Origin: Alicycliphilus sp. UBA6560
GTDB taxonomy: Bacteria > Pseudomonadota > Gammaproteobacteria > Burkholderiales > Burkholderiaceae_C
DNA: 64,000 nucleotides
Direction: 5' to 3'
NCBI GenBank assembly: GCA_002434305.1
Contig: DJJU01000012.1
Location: 1-64,000, forward strand
Translations under genes and position numbers: made by a program
Notes under the pieces: generated by a model
Database searches by the model: none
Told to the model about the DNA's origin: nothing
The model's input: the letters and a program-made list of their open reading frames with translations, nothing else
Shown here: one piece after another, positions 55,174 to 62,968 of the stretch
Position numbering within the stretch: position 1 is the first letter of the stretch
How the letters are laid out: each line of letters starts with the position of its first letter

Positions 55174-55809
55174 ATGCCTGTTGCAACCACTCTTTGGGAC
55201 ATCTCCCCGCCCGTGCACGCGGGCAGCCCGGTCTTTCCCGGCGACACGCCCTACCAGCAGCACTGGAGCGCCACCATCGGCCCCGGCTGCCCGGTGAACG
55301 TGGGCGCCATCACCCTGTCGCCCCACGTGGGCGCGCACGCCGACGCGCCGCTGCACTACGACCCGGATGGCGCCGCGGTGGGCGCGCTGGCGCTGGATGC
55401 CTTCCTGGGCCCGTGCCGGGTGATCCACGCCATCGGCTGCGGGCCGCTGATCGAATGGCGCCACATCGCCCATGCTGCGCAGGACTTGCCGCCGCGCGTG
55501 CTGGTGCGCACCTACGAACGCGCCCCGGTGGACCGCTGGGACGAGCACCTGACCGCCTACGCCCCCGAGACCATCGAGCGGCTGGCCGACGCGGGCGTGT
55601 GCCTGGTCGGCATCGACACCGCCAGCATCGACCCGGCCAGCAGCAAGAGCCTGGACAGCCACCAGGTGATCCGCCAGCGCGGTCTGCGCGTGCTGGAGAA
55701 CCTGGTGCTGGACGACGTGCCCGAGGGCGACTACGAGCTGATCGCCCTGCCCCTGAAGCTGACCACGGCCGACGCCTCGCCGGTGCGCGCGGTACTGCGC
55801 GCACTGTGA
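55174..55809 (+). CDS. kynB: Kynurenine formamidase
   Basis: KynB hydrolyses N-formylkynurenine to kynurenine. The metal-binding segment SPHVGAHADAPLHYDPDG near residue 48 and the CLVGIDTASIDPASSKSLDSHQ segment are typical of the cyclase/KynB fold. The ATG at 55174 gives 211 residues. It leads the kynB-kynU-kynA cluster. Confidence 0.95.
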   Translation: MPVATTLWDISPPVHAGSPVFPGDTPYQQHWSATIGPGCPVNVGAITLSPHVGAHADAPLHYDPDGAAVGALALDAFLGPCRVIHAIGCGPLIEWRHIAHAAQDLPPRVLVRTYERAPVDRWDEHLTAYAPETIERLADAGVCLVGIDTASIDPASSKSLDSHQVIRQRGLRVLENLVLDDVPEGDYELIALPLKLTTADASPVRAVLRAL

Positions 55810-55810
55810 A

Positions 55811-55878
55811 TGAAATTTGAATGAAATCGGCCTCCAGCGCTTGCCACCCAAGCGCGGTCAGCTAGCAAGATGATAGTG
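55811..55878 (+). repeat. Interspersed repeat, copy 10
   Basis: TCGGCCTCCAGCGCTTG, spacer, CAAGCGCGGTCAGCTAGCA, with AT-rich flanks TTTGAATGAAA and GATGATAG. It separates kynB from kynU, inside the operon. Confidence 0.75.
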
Positions 55879-55889
55879 AAAGCCCCCTG

Positions 55890-57173
55890 ATGACCACCAC
55901 CTTGCAGGACTGCCGCGCACGCGATGCGCAGGACCCGCTGCGCAGCTTGCGCGAGCACTTCACCTTGCCCGAGGGCACCATTTACCTGGACGGCAATTCC
56001 CTGGGCGCCCTGCCCCGCGCCACGGCCGCGCGCGTGGCCCAGGTGGTGCAAGGCGAATGGGGCGAGGGCCTCATCACCTCCTGGAACCAGGCCGGCTGGG
56101 TGGACCTGCCCGCACGCCTGGGCGACCAGTTCGCGCCGTGGATCGGCGCCGGTCCGGGCCAGGTGATGTTCACCGACACCACCTCCATCAATCTGTACAA
56201 GGTGCTGACGGCGGCCGCCCGCGTGGCGCGCCAGGACGGGCCGGGCCGCACCCGCATCGTCAGCGAGCGCAGCAATTTCCCCACCGACCTGTACATCGCC
56301 CAGTCGGTATGCGAGCAGCACGGCCTGGCGCTGGTACTGGTGGAGCCCGAGGAGATCGATGCCCACCTGACGGACGACACGGCCATCCTGCTGCTGACCC
56401 ACGTGAACTACCGCACCGGCGCCATGCACGACATGGCGGCGGTGACCGCGCGGGCGCACGCGCGCGGCATCCTGTGCGTGTGGGACCTGTGCCACAGCGC
56501 CGGCGCCGTGCCGGTGGACCTGCTGGGTGCTGATGCCGACTACGCCGTGGGCTGCGGCTACAAGTATTTGAACGGCGGCCCGGGCGCCCCGGCCTTTGTA
56601 TGGGCGCATCCGCGCCAGGCCGGCCGCTTCGAGCAGCCGCTGTCGGGCTGGTTCGGCCACGCCGCGCCATTCGCCTTCACGCCCGAATACCGGCCCGCGC
56701 CGGGCATCGGCCGCTACCTGTGCGGCACGCAGCCCATCGTCAGCCTGTCGGCGCTGCAGTGCGGGCTGGACGTGTTCAGCGCAGCCGCCGACCTGGGCGG
56801 CATGGCCGCGCTGCGCGCCAAGTCGCTGGCGCTGACCGATCTGTTCATCGACCTGGTGCAGGCACAGTGCGCCGGCCACGGCCTGGGCCTGGCCACGCCG
56901 CTGGCGGCCAACGAGCGCGGCTCGCAGGTCAGCCTGACGCGGGACGAAGGGGCCTACGCCATCGTGCAGGCGCTGATCGCGCGCGGCGTGGTGGGCGACT
57001 TCCGCAAGGGCGACGGAGGCAGCGGGCCGCACAAGGACATCCTGCGCTTTGGCTTCACGCCGCTGTACACGCGCTTCGAGGACGTGTGGCACGCCGTGCA
57101 GCACCTGCGCGAGGTGCTGGAGGGCGGCGAATGGCAGCGCCCGCAGTTCCACCAGATCAACGCCGTCACCTGA
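55890..57173 (+). CDS. kynU: Kynureninase
   Basis: KynU is a PLP enzyme that cuts kynurenine to anthranilate and alanine. The 427-residue protein shows YLDGNSLGALPRA and GVWDLCHSAGA-type text (VWDLCHSAGAVPVDL). The PLP-Lys is in CGYKYLNGGPGAPAFVW. ATG 55890. It is the middle gene of the cluster. Confidence 0.96.
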   Translation: MTTTLQDCRARDAQDPLRSLREHFTLPEGTIYLDGNSLGALPRATAARVAQVVQGEWGEGLITSWNQAGWVDLPARLGDQFAPWIGAGPGQVMFTDTTSINLYKVLTAAARVARQDGPGRTRIVSERSNFPTDLYIAQSVCEQHGLALVLVEPEEIDAHLTDDTAILLLTHVNYRTGAMHDMAAVTARAHARGILCVWDLCHSAGAVPVDLLGADADYAVGCGYKYLNGGPGAPAFVWAHPRQAGRFEQPLSGWFGHAAPFAFTPEYRPAPGIGRYLCGTQPIVSLSALQCGLDVFSAAADLGGMAALRAKSLALTDLFIDLVQAQCAGHGLGLATPLAANERGSQVSLTRDEGAYAIVQALIARGVVGDFRKGDGGSGPHKDILRFGFTPLYTRFEDVWHAVQHLREVLEGGEWQRPQFHQINAVT

Positions 57174-57182
57174 GGCCCCGAC

Positions 57183-58064
57183 ATGACCTGTCCGTACCAC
57201 GACACCGCTGCCGCCTCCGCCCCTGCCGGTCAGCCCGAATCCATCGTGCACGCCGAGGGCGCGCAGCTGGACTTCAGCCGCAGCATGAGCTACGGCGACT
57301 ACCTGCAGCTGGACCAGATCCTGAGCGCGCAAAAGCCCCTGTCGCCGGCGCACGACGAGATGCTGTTCATCGTGCAGCACCAGACCAGCGAGCTGTGGAT
57401 GAAGCTGATGCTGCACGAGCTGGGCGCCGCCCGGCAGCTGATCGCGCAGGACGAGTTGCAGCCGGCCTTCAAGATGCTGGCGCGGGTCTCGAAAATCATG
57501 GAGCAGCTGGTGCACGCCTGGGACGTGCTGGCCACCATGACACCGCCCGAGTACACGGCCATGCGGCCCTACCTGGGCCAGTCCAGCGGCTTCCAGAGCT
57601 ACCAGTACCGCTGCATCGAGTTCGCCATGGGCAACAAGAACGCCGCCATGCTGCGGCCCCACACCCACCACCCCGAGCGCGCCGCGCAGGTGCAGGCGGC
57701 CTTCGAGGCGCCGTCGCTGTACGACGAGGCGCTGCGCCTGCTGGCGCGCCGCGGCCTGGCCGTGCCCGCCAGCCACCTGCAGCGCGACTGGACCCAGCCG
57801 TACGAGGCCAGCGAGCAGGTCGAGCAGGCCTGGCTGGCCGTGTACCGCGACCCGCAGCAGTACTGGGACCTGTACCAGCTGGGCGAGGAGCTGGCCGACC
57901 TGGAGGACGCCTTCCGCCTGTGGCGCTTTCGCCATGTGACCACGGTGGAGCGCATCATCGGCTTCAAGCGCGGCACCGGCGGCACGGGCGGCGTGAGCTA
58001 CCTGCGCAAGATGCTGGACGTGGTGCTGTTCCCCGAGATCTGGCGGCTGCGCACGGCCCTGTAA
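57183..58064 (+). CDS. kynA: Tryptophan 2,3-dioxygenase
   Basis: KynA opens the indole ring of tryptophan with heme and oxygen to form N-formylkynurenine. The 293-residue protein has EMLFIVQHQTSELWMKLMLHE near the distal pocket. The heme-ligand region is FRHVTTVERIIGFKRGTGGTGGVSYLRK. It follows kynU by nine bases. A hairpin terminator ends the operon. Confidence 0.97.
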   Translation: MTCPYHDTAAASAPAGQPESIVHAEGAQLDFSRSMSYGDYLQLDQILSAQKPLSPAHDEMLFIVQHQTSELWMKLMLHELGAARQLIAQDELQPAFKMLARVSKIMEQLVHAWDVLATMTPPEYTAMRPYLGQSSGFQSYQYRCIEFAMGNKNAAMLRPHTHHPERAAQVQAAFEAPSLYDEALRLLARRGLAVPASHLQRDWTQPYEASEQVEQAWLAVYRDPQQYWDLYQLGEELADLEDAFRLWRFRHVTTVERIIGFKRGTGGTGGVSYLRKMLDVVLFPEIWRLRTAL

Positions 58065-58092
58065 CCGCCCTTTCCTTTCGACAGCCAGGCGC

Positions 58093-58132
58093 AAAAAAAG
58101 GCTGGCCGCCCTGAGCGGCGCCAGCCTTTTTT
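58093..58132. terminator. Bidirectional rho-independent terminator between kynA and yceI
   Basis: A GGCTGGC-CGCC/GGCG-CCAGCC stem, with a CTGA loop and small bulge, is flanked by seven A on the left and six T on the right. It can end both the kyn transcript and the convergent YceI transcript. Confidence 0.88.
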
Positions 58133-58151
58133 GTTTGACGGCAGTCTGGGC

Positions 58152-58727
58152 TTACTGCTTGACGGCCTCGATCTGGGCCACGATGCGCACGTTCTTGGGG
58201 AAGCCGTACTGCACGCCGTAGTCCACGCCGAAGGCCGTGCGGTCGATGGTGGTCTCGAAGTCGCCGCCGCACACTTCGCGCTTGAGCATGGGGCTGTCGT
58301 AGCAGGCGAACTGGTTGGCCTTGAAGGTGGCAGGCTGGGTCTTGCCTTTGATGGTCAGCTGGCCGGCCACGGACACCAGCTTGTCGCCGTCGAACGTGAA
58401 CTGGTCGCCCACGAAGCGCGCCGTGGGGTGCTGGGCGGCGTCGAAGATCTCGGCGCTTTGCAGGTGTTTGTCGAAGGGGGGCGTGCCCGTGTTGATGGAG
58501 CCGATCTGCAGCGTCAGGTCCACCTTGCCGGTCTTGGCGGCCTTGTCCAGCTGCACGGTGCCTTCCTTCTTGTCGAAGCGGCCGCGGTTCACGCTGGCGC
58601 CGAAGTGGCTGATCTCGAAGGTGGCGAAGGTGTGGGTGGGGTCGATGGCGTAGGTGGCCGGCTCGGCCTGTGCGCCGGTGGCAATCAGGGTGGCAACGGC
58701 TGCCAGGGCAAAGGGGTGCAAACGCAT
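58152..58727 (-). CDS. YceI family periplasmic protein, copy 1
   Basis: A signal peptide (cut near AQA) is followed by the YceI beta-barrel: YAIDPTHTFATFEISHFGASVNRGRFDKKEGTVQLD and later LTIKGKTQPATFKA, with a distinctive YDSPMLKREVCGGDFETTIDRTAFGVDYG end. YceI proteins bind polyisoprenoid lipids. The ATG at 58727 follows GGAGAAC; 191 residues. A second YceI gene and a cytochrome b561 lie upstream on the same strand. Confidence 0.93.
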   Translation of the reverse strand: MRLHPFALAAVATLIATGAQAEPATYAIDPTHTFATFEISHFGASVNRGRFDKKEGTVQLDKAAKTGKVDLTLQIGSINTGTPPFDKHLQSAEIFDAAQHPTARFVGDQFTFDGDKLVSVAGQLTIKGKTQPATFKANQFACYDSPMLKREVCGGDFETTIDRTAFGVDYGVQYGFPKNVRIVAQIEAVKQ

Positions 58728-58774
58728 GTAGATGTTCTCCGTCAGGTTGTCGATGGTTGGGTAAAGGAAAGGGA

Positions 58775-59371
58775 TCAAAGCTTGGCCATGCCGGTGAAGG
58801 CGAGCTTGAACTTCACCTGCACCTCGTCGGCCACCATGGAGGTGTCGGCCCACTCGTTCTCGCCGATCTTGAAGGCCAGGCGCTTGATGGCGAAGTTGCC
58901 GGTGGCCGTGGTGGTGGCGCCGCTTTGCGCCAGGGCCACGGGCACCGTCACCTCCTGCGAGGCGCCCTTGATGGACAGGGTGCCGCGCACTTCGTACTTG
59001 CCCGGGCCCGCGGCACGGATGGCGCTGGACTGGAAGGTGGCCTGCGGAAAGCGTGCGACGTTGAACCACACGGGCTTGGGCAGCTCGGCATCGGTTTCCT
59101 TCACGCCCAGGGTGGCGCTGCCCGTGTCCACGGTCAACGACACCTTGCCCGCCTCGGGCTTGGCCGGGTCCAGCGCCACCTGCGCACTGAACTTGGTGAA
59201 GTGCCCCTCCACCGGCACGCCCATCTGCTTGCTGACGAAGCCGATCTCGCTTTGCGCCGGCACCAGCTGCTGGGCGGCGGCCGGCTGCAGGGCGATGGCG
59301 CCCGGCAGGGCGAAGGCGGCGGTCAGCGCCAAGGTGGCGCGACGGGAAGTGCGAAGGAAGGAAGAAGTCAT
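58775..59371 (-). CDS. YceI family periplasmic protein, copy 2
   Basis: The 198-residue protein has a signal peptide ending near PAAAQ, followed by QLVPAQSEIGFVSKQMGVPVEGHFTKFSAQVALDP and TLSIKGASQEVTVPVAL. It is less similar to copy 1 than to the general family, so it is an old paralogue. The ATG is 59371. It sits between the cytochrome b561 and YceI copy 1, in a common YceI/b561 cluster. Confidence 0.92.
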   Translation of the reverse strand: MTSSFLRTSRRATLALTAAFALPGAIALQPAAAQQLVPAQSEIGFVSKQMGVPVEGHFTKFSAQVALDPAKPEAGKVSLTVDTGSATLGVKETDAELPKPVWFNVARFPQATFQSSAIRAAGPGKYEVRGTLSIKGASQEVTVPVALAQSGATTTATGNFAIKRLAFKIGENEWADTSMVADEVQVKFKLAFTGMAKL

Positions 59372-59439
59372 GGCTGAGTCGAAGTTTTCTGGAGCTTTGA
59401 AGGCTGGGGCAAAGGGCCTTGGTTCAACTTCAGTTGAGT

Positions 59440-60018
59440 TCAGGCCCGGCCCGGCAGCATGCGCGTCAGCAGGCCGTCGCGGTCCACCCAGTGGTGCTTG
59501 AGGGCTGCGGCCACATGCACGGCAGCCAGCGCGGCCAGCGTGTAGGCGGCCCCGGCGTGCCAGGGCTTGATGGCCTCGGCCAGCGGCTTGTCCACGGCCA
59601 GCAGATCCGGCAGCGGCACCAGGCCCAGGAAGACCACCGGAAAGCCCGCCGCCGAGCTGTAGGCCCAGCCCAGCAGCGGCACGGCCAGGCACAGCGCATA
59701 CAGCAGGTACTGCACGCCGTGGTGCGCCAGGCGCTGCCAGGCCGGCATGGCGGCGCTGATCTGGGCGGGCAGCGGCGGCGGCTTGTGCGCCAGGCGCCAG
59801 ACCACGCGCAGCAGGCCCAGCGCCAGCACCGCCATGCCGGCCCACTTGTGCCAGTTGTAGAGCTTCAGGCGCTGGGGGGAGAACGGCAGCCCCGTCATGT
59901 ACCAGCCCATGCCCAGCAGGCCCAGCAACGCCACGGCCAGCAGCCAGTGCAGAACAATGGCCGGCAGGCGATAGCGGGGCGCAGAGTGTAAGGGGGTGGC
60001 AGAGGTCATGGATGGCAT
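59440..60018 (-). CDS. Cytochrome b561
   Basis: The protein has four membrane segments with the heme-ligand histidines of the di-heme b561 family: PAIVLHWLLAVALLG, LYNWHKWAGMAVLAL, LAHHGVQYLLYALCLAV and PWHAGAAYTLAALAAVHVAAALKHHWVDRDG. It probably moves electrons from quinol or to a periplasmic partner; the YceI neighbours are often co-transcribed. The start is taken as ATG 60018 (60009 also possible); 192 residues. Confidence 0.93.
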   Translation of the reverse strand: MPSMTSATPLHSAPRYRLPAIVLHWLLAVALLGLLGMGWYMTGLPFSPQRLKLYNWHKWAGMAVLALGLLRVVWRLAHKPPPLPAQISAAMPAWQRLAHHGVQYLLYALCLAVPLLGWAYSSAAGFPVVFLGLVPLPDLLAVDKPLAEAIKPWHAGAAYTLAALAAVHVAAALKHHWVDRDGLLTRMLPGRA

Positions 60019-60214
60019 GGGGGCATTGAGAACAAGCACTGAGTCTAGGGTTTTTACCGTACTCAGAGTTTCAACGGTCTTGTCGGCCTGATTCAAAACA
60101 TCTGAATGGGCACGCCGCCACCGCGGGCACCGGCGGGCGCTGCAGGCAGCCCGCGTGTCATGATGGCGGCTGTTTGTTACCGCCCGTTTCTTGTTCTTCT
60201 TCGGCGCCCGCCTC

Positions 60215-60919
60215 ATGAACGCTACCCCCGCCTCCAGCCCCGTCGTTTACGGCACAGAGCATGTGTTGGCCTCGCTGTGCAACTCCGTCACCCGTGTGCT
60301 TTCCGTGGCCACACAGGGCTCGGTGCACTACTCGGCCATGGTGCAGCGCATCACCAAGACCTGCCTGAAACCCGACATTGGCTGCTTCGTGCTGTTCGAC
60401 GGCGGCTTCTCCGGCCTGGTCATCATCAATTTCTCGGCCGCCGCCGCCATGGAAATCTACGAGCGCTACATGCTCAGCATGGGCATGGCGCGTGCCGACC
60501 TGGCGCGGTCCTTCACCTCGGACGAGGTGAGCAACGTCATGGGCGAGCTGATGAACCAGGTGGTGGGCGACTTCGCCAGCAAGGTGCGCCGCGAGCTGCA
60601 GACCCACATCACCCAGAACCAGCCCAAGATGCTGGCGTTGAACCAGCCGGTGGTGCTGAGCGTGGACGCCAACCTGGACCAGCCCGAGGCGCGCCGCGTG
60701 ACCTTCTACACGGACAGCAACAACATCTTCTACCTGGAGCTGGCCATCGACCGCACACAGTTCATCAAGCTGTACGACTTCGAGCCCCAGGAAGCGCCCG
60801 ACCCGGACGCGCTGATGGCCCAGGTGGCCGGCGCCGCCCCCACCCCCACCCCGGCCGCACCCGCCGCCGCGCCGGGGGACGACGACACCGACGCCCTGCT
60901 GCGGTCGCTGGGCATGTGA
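60215..60919 (+). CDS. DUF3334 protein with CheX/CheC-like phosphatase motif
   Basis: The protein is 234 residues. Its centre has TSDEVSNVMGELMNQVVGDF, the ExxN...G pattern used by CheX/CheC-type CheY-P phosphatases. DUF3334 is the family I assign; the phosphatase role is an inference from this motif. A C-terminal Ala/Pro linker and acidic DDDTDALLRSLGM end follow. There are no chemotaxis genes next to it; the chemoreceptor at 29 kb is the only other one in the window. Confidence 0.78.
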   Translation: MNATPASSPVVYGTEHVLASLCNSVTRVLSVATQGSVHYSAMVQRITKTCLKPDIGCFVLFDGGFSGLVIINFSAAAAMEIYERYMLSMGMARADLARSFTSDEVSNVMGELMNQVVGDFASKVRRELQTHITQNQPKMLALNQPVVLSVDANLDQPEARRVTFYTDSNNIFYLELAIDRTQFIKLYDFEPQEAPDPDALMAQVAGAAPTPTPAAPAAAPGDDDTDALLRSLGM

Positions 60920-60945
60920 TGGCCAGTGGGCCTGGCATTCGCTAG

Positions 60946-61005
60946 CATTTCAATAGCTGCTGGCGCTTGCCAGCATTGGGCTGGAGGGCTACTTGGCTTG
61001 AAAAA
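60946..61005 (-). repeat. Interspersed repeat, copy 11
   Basis: AATAGCTGCTGGCGCTTG, spacer, then GGGCTGGAGGGC and CTTGAAAAACC. It follows the DUF3334 stop by 27 bases. Confidence 0.7.
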
Positions 61006-61114
61006 CCGCCTTGCCTGCCCCGTCCTACGCCCAAGCAGCCCGCGTGCCGACCCCTGCGGCGCCGCCCACTCCTAGCCTTGTGGCACCTTCATCCACACGC
61101 CCAGGAGATCCGAC

Positions 61115-61441
61115 ATGCCCCAAGCCGCATGGAGCGCCAAGCGCGAGCGCCAATACCAGCACATCAAGGACAGCGCGAAAAAGCGTGGCAAGAGCGAGGA
61201 CCGCGCCGAGGAAATCGCCGCCCGCACCGTGAACAAGGAGCGCGCCCAGCACGGCGAAGCCAAGACCGCCAGCGCCAAGACTTTGCGCGACACCCCCGCC
61301 CCGGTGCGCGGCGGCCGCCGCTCCCACTCCGGCGCCCAGGGCCGCACGCGCGAGCAGCTGTACGAGGAGGCCCGCAGGATGGGCATCGCCGGCCGCTCCA
61401 AAATGAACAAGGCGCAGCTGGCCAAGGCGGTCGGCCACTGA
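61115..61441 (+). CDS. Small basic protein with Rho_N-like C-terminus
   Basis: The 108-residue protein is rich in Lys, Arg and Ala. The N-terminal half (WSAKRERQYQHIKDSAKKRGKSEDRAEEIAARTVNKERAQHGEAKTAS) resembles small KRE-rich proteins annotated as plasmid stabilisation-like. The C-terminus REQLYEEARRMGIAGRSKMNKAQLAKAVG is a Rho_N/SAP-like helical motif for nucleic-acid binding. The role is unknown; DNA or RNA binding is an inference. ATG 61115. Confidence 0.78.
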   Translation: MPQAAWSAKRERQYQHIKDSAKKRGKSEDRAEEIAARTVNKERAQHGEAKTASAKTLRDTPAPVRGGRRSHSGAQGRTREQLYEEARRMGIAGRSKMNKAQLAKAVGH

Positions 61442-61460
61442 GCACCCCCACGGCCGCGCT

Positions 61461-61466
61461 TACAAT
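61461..61466 (+). promoter_or_regulatory. -10 element upstream of tRNA-Ser
   Basis: TACAAT lies 12 bases before the mature tRNA start, matching TATAAT at five of six positions. The -35 region is not clear. Confidence 0.5.
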
Positions 61467-61478
61467 GCCGGCCGCCGT

Positions 61479-61566
61479 GGAGACTTGGGTGAGTGGTTTA
61501 AACCAGCAGTCTTGAAAACTGCCGACGGGCAACCGTCCGTGAGTTCGAATCTCACAGTCTCCGCCA
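61479..61566 (+). tRNA. tRNA-Ser (UGA)
   Basis: The acceptor stem GGAGACT/AGTCTCC pairs perfectly, the anticodon loop is CTTGAAA (anticodon TGA), and a long variable arm (GACGGGCAACCGTC) is present. The T loop is TTCGAAT and CCA is encoded at 61564-61566. Confidence 0.97.
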
Positions 61567-61581
61567 AAGTGTCTTGCATGC

Positions 61582-61596
61582 TGGCACATTAGAAGC
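61582..61596 (+). promoter_or_regulatory. Weak sigma-54-like element upstream of the pilin genes
   Basis: TGGCAC followed after five bases by AAGC gives the GG and GC of a -24/-12 promoter at the right spacing, but TTGC is imperfect. It is about 160 bases upstream of fimT. Treat as a candidate only. Confidence 0.3.
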
Positions 61597-61740
61597 GCAC
61601 CTGTTCCTTGGTGAGGAGAGCAAAGGGAGCGATGGCGCGCCAAGCGAACGGACAACACATGTCCGATCCATGCTTCCTCTACCGCTCGTCCCCCCAGATC
61701 ATCCGGTCATCGTCCCCCCCGCAATGGGGCGTATAGGCAG

Positions 61741-61754
61741 GCCTAGCATTAGGC
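61741..61754 (+). promoter_or_regulatory. GCCTA-GCAT-TAGGC hairpin covering the fimT ribosome-binding site
   Basis: A 5-base perfect inverted repeat ends right before the ATG at 61755. The AGG of its right arm is the only Shine-Dalgarno-like sequence, so folding would hide it. Confidence 0.4.
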
Positions 61755-62330
61755 ATGCGTTCTCCGCACCCTCTACTCCCTTGTAAGCGTAAGCGCCGTT
61801 TAACTGGTGGTTTCACCATCGTCGAGTTAATGGTGGTTGTAGCCATTTTGGCTGTGCTCGCGACCCTGGCTGCGCCCAGTTTTACGCCGATCATCGAACG
61901 CTGGCGCGTCCGGCAAGCAGTTGAAGGCCTGCAATCCACGCTTTATTACGCCCGTTCGGAGGCGATCAAGCGGGGAGGAAAAGTCGTTTTACGGAAAAAC
62001 CCCCAGGGTACTGACGGATGCCAACAGGCAGACCTGATCCAGGCTTGGGGTTGTGGCTGGTTCGTTTTTCTAGATACCAATGACAACGGAACCAGGCAAG
62101 CCTCCGAGGAATTGCTGCAGACTGTTCCGCCGATTCGTAACCTTGATGTCATGCGGAGTCCTTCTGGCGAATTTCTCCGGTTTGATCGTTTTGGAATGGC
62201 TGGAGCCAACATGCAGAGCTTCACGATCTCTCCGGTGGGTCCTGGCGTGACCTCCCCTGCCACCAGCACACTCTGTATGAGCAGCGGTGGGCGCATCAGA
62301 GTCCTGGCCGGAGACGTTGTATGCAATTGA
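61755..62330 (+). CDS. fimT: FimT/GspH-type minor prepilin
   Basis: The prepilin signal is MRSPHPLLPCKRKRRLTGG with cleavage before FTIVELMVVVAILAVLA (Glu at position 5 of the mature protein). A GspH-like beta domain follows, 191 residues in all. FimT/FimU-type minor pilins start type IV pilus assembly. It is the first visible gene of a fimT-pilV-pilW-pilX operon. The codons are less GC-rich than in the rest of the window. Confidence 0.92.
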   Translation: MRSPHPLLPCKRKRRLTGGFTIVELMVVVAILAVLATLAAPSFTPIIERWRVRQAVEGLQSTLYYARSEAIKRGGKVVLRKNPQGTDGCQQADLIQAWGCGWFVFLDTNDNGTRQASEELLQTVPPIRNLDVMRSPSGEFLRFDRFGMAGANMQSFTISPVGPGVTSPATSTLCMSSGGRIRVLAGDVVCN

Positions 62331-62968
62331 CTTCCATGCGCCGTCAACATGGCATCACGCTTATCGAGTCCCTTGTTGCTATCGTTGTAATGGCGTTGGG
62401 CATCCTGGGTGTCGTGGGGGTACAGATGCGCACCCTGTCCGACACGCAGAACACCTTGCGCCGCGCCCAGGCCATCCGGCTCATGGAAAGCTTGGGTGAA
62501 CAGATGAAGGTGGCACCCAACGCCTTGGCCAGTCTGGACGCCTACGTCACGGGCTGGGGGACTCCGCCGGCAGCAGCAGCCGACTGCGAGACTCAGGCCT
62601 GCAGTCAAGCTGAGTTGGCCGCTTATGACTTGCGCCAGTGGAAACTCACTGTGCAGCGCCTATTACCCGCAGGCGATGCAAGCATCTTCGTAGCACCGGG
62701 TGAAGTTGACGCAAGCAATCGACGCCAACTGGGCGTGATGATCCGATGGCGTGAAAACGAACGTGATTTGACAGCGGGTTACACGAATAACCTAGACGCC
62801 ACCCAAATCCGCAGAGCCGACGGCACGTTTATCACGGCAGGGGGTGGGACGGCAGACAGCACCTGTCCTGCCAACTTCACCTGCCACCTGCAATACATCC
62901 CCGTTGCCGCGCGCTGCACTCCCTATATGGCAGGTAGTGCCATCCAGTATTTCTGCCCGGGATCGTAA
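62321..62968 (+). CDS. pilV: Type IV pilus minor pilin PilV
   Basis: Prepilin-like N-terminus RRQHG^ITLIESLVAIVVMALGILGVVGVQMRTLSDTQ with cleavage after Gly. The ALGILGVVGVQ stretch is typical of PilV. The start is ATG 62321 (215 residues), overlapping the fimT end by ten bases; an ATG at 62336 would give a shorter leader. It is one of the minor pilins that form the tip complex. Confidence 0.92.
   Translation: MQLTSMRRQHGITLIESLVAIVVMALGILGVVGVQMRTLSDTQNTLRRAQAIRLMESLGEQMKVAPNALASLDAYVTGWGTPPAAAADCETQACSQAELAAYDLRQWKLTVQRLLPAGDASIFVAPGEVDASNRRQLGVMIRWRENERDLTAGYTNNLDATQIRRADGTFITAGGGTADSTCPANFTCHLQYIPVAARCTPYMAGSAIQYFCPGS

Noticed and set aside
55731..58094. 787-codon minus-strand open frame opposite kynU and kynA
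   Set aside because: It is antisense to the kynurenine genes with Gln/His/Val/Gly-rich text and no domain.
61567..61754. att site duplicate of the tRNA-Ser 3' end
   Set aside because: I looked for a second copy of the tRNA end within the visible 2.4 kb downstream and did not find one. The window ends before a full island could be judged.
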